64,000 nt of DNA. It comes from Pyrocephalus nanus (lineage: Eukaryota > Chordata > Aves > Passeriformes > Tyrannidae). A program made the translations under genes and the position numbers. Below the pieces are notes generated by a model. The model ran no database searches, was not told where the DNA came from, and saw only the letters and a program-made list of their open reading frames with translations. The DNA lies in NCBI GenBank assembly GCA_038380795.1, contig CM076262.1:68158629-68222628 (forward strand), given 5' to 3'. The first letter of the stretch is position 1. Each line of letters opens with the position of its first letter. This document shows positions 60,819 through 64,000 of the stretch, piece by piece.

Positions 60819-63800
60819 CTGGGGGGCACAGTCAAGGACTGGTTATATATTTAGAGATGAAATATTGTTTATTGTGATTTATTACTGCATTTCCCTCCCT
60901 CTGCCTTCCCCCAATCCCTCAAAACCCAGCAGAAATCAAGGGTTTGAAAAAGACATTTAAGACAAGTGTTGACACTGAATCTGCAAACACTTGCATATGA
61001 CACAACTTAATTTATATTCATTTTTATAAATATATTAATTTTTAATAGAATGAGGTATGTCCATTAACTTCAGGCAAGTTTGTCAGGGTTTGTGTTAGGA
61101 AAAAAACCCTAACAAAACCACAAACGAACTGCAAGAATTAAATGGAGATATTGTTTCAAACCAAAACTAAAATTAATTTGAAATATTCCAATGATCTTCC
61201 TAATGGGATTAAATAAAGAAAAGAAATCAGTCACACTTTAACATTATGCTTCCAAGCATTGACAAACAAAATAAGCTGTAAATCATGTTCAGGAAAGACA
61301 ACTACTATTTTCACTGCAAAAGCTGAAGAGATGTAGAAAAAGAGAAATTATCCAGGCTAATATCTGAAAATAGCAAAAATAATGTCACAGACACTTAAAA
61401 GTCTTTAACTTCTAATGTTACCTAAACTGGGTCCTTTGTGCCTGGGAGCTTTCACACACTTTCCAGGAGACCAGACCCCAAGATCACCAGCAGGGAGCTC
61501 CTGCTGATGTTGGAACGGGCACAAGCTGCAACTTATTCACCTTCTAAGGTGGTCCCTTGGGGCCAGGATTGAGGCACATGTCAGGGTTGTAGACAAAGGA
61601 TTTAAATTCCCAGGATTATCAGGAAGGCATCTTCCAAGTGAACTACAGTGTTCATTTTATGAAGTGTCAGAGATGTTGGTCCCAGCTCTGCAGCTGAAAG
61701 GCTGTTTGATATAATCTTTCCCAAGTTACCCTTTCTGAATCACACAAGTGGTTTGCCTGCAGGGCACCAATTATTTACTACATGTAGCTTCACATCCAGG
61801 AGAGGAATATGCATAATTTACTCATCTCCTTGACGTCTTTTGGGTTGGAGAGTGTCTAAGCACAGAGATAAGATGGTGTTCTTCTGGCATTTGCCAGGGG
61901 GTGACTGGAGGGAAAAACTCCTCAGCTGGGGAAAATGGGAACTTCAGACAAAACAACAGAAGAGAGGAACTGGCCTTACACAATCTTACATCATCTATCT
62001 TACACATCCCCAACAGAGAGAGAAGGGTTTGGATGAAGAGCAGCCTGGACACACCTGGCAGGGAACAGCCTTGCACTGGCATGGGTCAGTGAAATAGTCC
62101 CTTGCCTTTTGATAGCAGTTTATATTTATTTTCACAGTCAAGAAGTTCAGAATTAAAAATCAAAAATGACAAAGCACTAGCAACTACGAGGCCTTTTTTT
62201 TTTTTCCTCTGACAGAGCTCTTTACACTTTGCCAGGAAACATGCTGCACACCTTCTGGGTTCAAAAAACTCCAGTGTGAGGTAATGACAGAGGAGAGAAA
62301 TTAGGACCAAAAAAATGTATGCATCACATCAAGGCCTTAACAGGTGCACTCGAAAAAGAATATCAATGTATTCTCTTCTGTCAGTATATCACTACTATAG
62401 TTGAGTGAAAAGACAAGTGTCAAGCCACACTGAAGTTACATAAACTGAGCATTTCCACTGAAGATTACATGTGAGCATATAAAACAAAAAAATGCCAAAG
62501 AAGTATAATCACATACAAGCAGACTCTCAGTCAGCAGCACCAGTGGTGAGAACGGATTTCAGAACAGCAAAGCAGGCAAGCTCATGAATGCTGACGAACC
62601 AAGGCTGAAATCTTGCAGGTCTTTCCCAGGTCTGATTTAGGGCATTGCACCAAGTGCCAAAAAGCAACACGAAGTTCTCCCAGTGGACTGTGAGAAACAT
62701 GCTACCACCCTCCCTGGCTCTGCTCCTGGGATGAGGAGCAGATCTTTCTTGTGGTCCTAATATACAGCTCTCTGTAAAACACAGAACTTACAGGAAAAAA
62801 AAAACCGCCTTCAAGAATAACAGCAATTTTCAGAGTGGCAGTTCTCAGCCTCACCAAGTGCCACACAGACACAAAAGTACTTGCAGAAATGCCTGTGTGC
62901 ATTAGCCTTGGCAATAATCCTGTTACCATCATCCTTATGTCCTTCAACACAAACCCACCGCTAAACCCCACAACAAACGCTGTTTCCCCATTACCAGATC
63001 CACCCATGCTTACATAATATCTCAGACATCCCCATTATCTTATGAGCTCTATCACCATTCTGGCATTTATCATTATTGACTACTGTAGCTGTGGTTTCAA
63101 TAACATTTTCCCTCCTTCACAAACTCCTTTCTGTTGTAGGTTGCCCATTGTGCCCATACCATGAATATTCATGACCCCTTGTTCATGCTGGGGGAGGCTG
63201 AGCCTTTGGGGGGCTCGGAGCAGGCCTGAGTGTCAGCGAGATTAAAGCCAGGCCCCAGCTAATACTCACATTACCCTCTTGCTCCTCTCCAAAGACAGAG
63301 ACACAGGGAGAAAATTAAACATATTCGAGAGTCTCTAATCCTACCAACACTTTAAGCACTTTATTGTATGCTCAGCTTTAGAAAGAGAGCTTCTAAAGTT
63401 GCCATAGCTACTACAAATAAGAGCATGAGCCTGTTTGTTGTGAAACTCCACCAAAGAGAAGAAACACAGCAAGTGCAGCACATCTCATGGCACAGACTTG
63501 TCTGGATTTTTCCAGCAGGGTATACTGCACTCTCAAATAAATTCACATTTCAGACAAGAGAAGATGATGATATTCTGTCACAGGGAAGAGAGCATACAAA
63601 AAGAAGAAAACAATTCATTTCATTTTGCAGAAACTTCATCACCAGACTATCTGTTTAGGGACTGAAAGCAAACATTTCTGTGCATTTAGAGCAACCGTTT
63701 TCCAAAACCCTTCAGTACTGTGTGCTATGGGATTCCTATGCTATTTTGACCTATACAAACAATAATAAGAGTGGATCAACTTGCCTTATCTTCAGCTTAA

Positions 63801-64000
63801 TTCCACAATTAAAATTTAAAATAATCTCCACTCCTCTGGGTTGTAACTTCAACTGTCAGGGAGGAGGGAACACAGAGAAAGAGAGGTGGAGACGATCAGC
63901 CCTAAGGGATGAGAAATGTTACTACCTGGAAGCCATGAAAATCGACACCACTAAATCCTGTGGAATTTTGTCCACTGACTGCAAAGGAAACTTTCCACAA
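60819..64000 (-). other. ATXN10: ATXN10 last intron (part)
   Basis: This lies upstream of the terminal ATXN10 exon on the minus strand and runs to the window edge. No second ATXN10 exon was recognised; I looked for the expected family sequence ending in an NPF-like split codon before a GT donor. The sequence is mostly AT-rich and unique. It holds a T run at 62194-62206, a 101-codon minus-strand open stretch at 62702-63007 with no recognisable domain, and a candidate regulatory block at 62830-63300 described separately. Confidence 0.6.
62830..63300. promoter_or_regulatory. Candidate intronic regulatory block in ATXN10
   Basis: A perfect 14-bp palindrome CATGAATATTCATG lies at 63160-63173 and resembles a dimeric POU-factor site. 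Upstream are CCCCATTATCTTATGAG (GATA-like, about 63031) and GTAGCTGTGGTTTCAATAAC (RUNX-like TGTGGTTT, about 63084). Strand composition is strongly C+A-rich on plus between 62900 and 63020. A minus-strand frame of 101 codons covers part of it but has no recognised domain or splice pair. Confidence 0.3.

Noticed and set aside
62702..63007. 101-codon minus-strand frame in the ATXN10 intron, considered as an upstream ATXN10 exon or a mitochondrial insertion
   Set aside because: It lacks ataxin-10 family motifs and a fitting donor; the C+A-rich skew is suggestive of mitochondrial DNA, but no mitochondrial gene could be recognised.
1..64000. CRISPR arrays, bacterial operons, tRNA or rRNA genes
   Set aside because: No regularly spaced direct repeats, no cloverleaf-capable tRNA beyond the SINE head, and no rRNA-like blocks were seen; the window is vertebrate nuclear DNA.

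Overview
The window looks like gene-poor vertebrate nuclear DNA, most probably from a bird. Twelve fragments of CR1 LINEs are visible, several ending in the bird-type 3' terminus (variants of ATTCTATG on the sense strand). Older MIR-like and tRNA-derived SINE relics are also present. There are no mammalian-type Alu or L1 elements, no bacterial-type operons, and nearly all open reading frames are short and chance-like. Species cannot be told from this alone.

Only one exon can be assigned to a known gene. At 60631-60818, on the minus strand, lies the terminal coding exon of ATXN10 (ataxin-10). It has an intact splice acceptor, 61 whole codons and a TGA stop. The gene reads leftward, so 60819-64000 is its last intron as far as visible, about 60145-60630 is probably 3' UTR, and 1 to about 60080 is the region downstream of the gene. 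In human the next gene beyond the ATXN10 3' end is WNT7B, in convergent orientation. No WNT7B exon was recognised here, so this window would be the intergenic interval if synteny holds (inference).

Layout: 1-14 kb holds a dead CR1 reverse-transcriptase piece (2.65-3.0 kb) and a possible regulatory cluster (10.5-11.5 kb). 14-31 kb has seven CR1 fragments and an isolated TATA-box promoter candidate (18.6 kb). 31-47 kb is mostly unique sequence with MIR relics, a GATA-rich block (36.2-36.6 kb), a possible 129-nt exon (39.2 kb) and an unusual nested inverted repeat (42.0 kb). 47-57 kb carries CR1 fragments, a splice-flanked open segment (48.4-48.9 kb), an ancient tRNA-derived SINE (53.3-53.5 kb) and a CpG-containing enhancer-like block (54.0-54.5 kb). 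57-64 kb is the ATXN10 3' end and intron.

Three unassigned splice-flanked segments (12.6, 39.2 and 48.4 kb) all lie on the minus strand, the strand of ATXN10. They may belong to a long noncoding or read-through transcript, but no expression evidence is available here. No complete undescribed system was found; the best unexplained signals are the 48.4-kb and 39.2-kb segments and the 42.0-kb palindrome.
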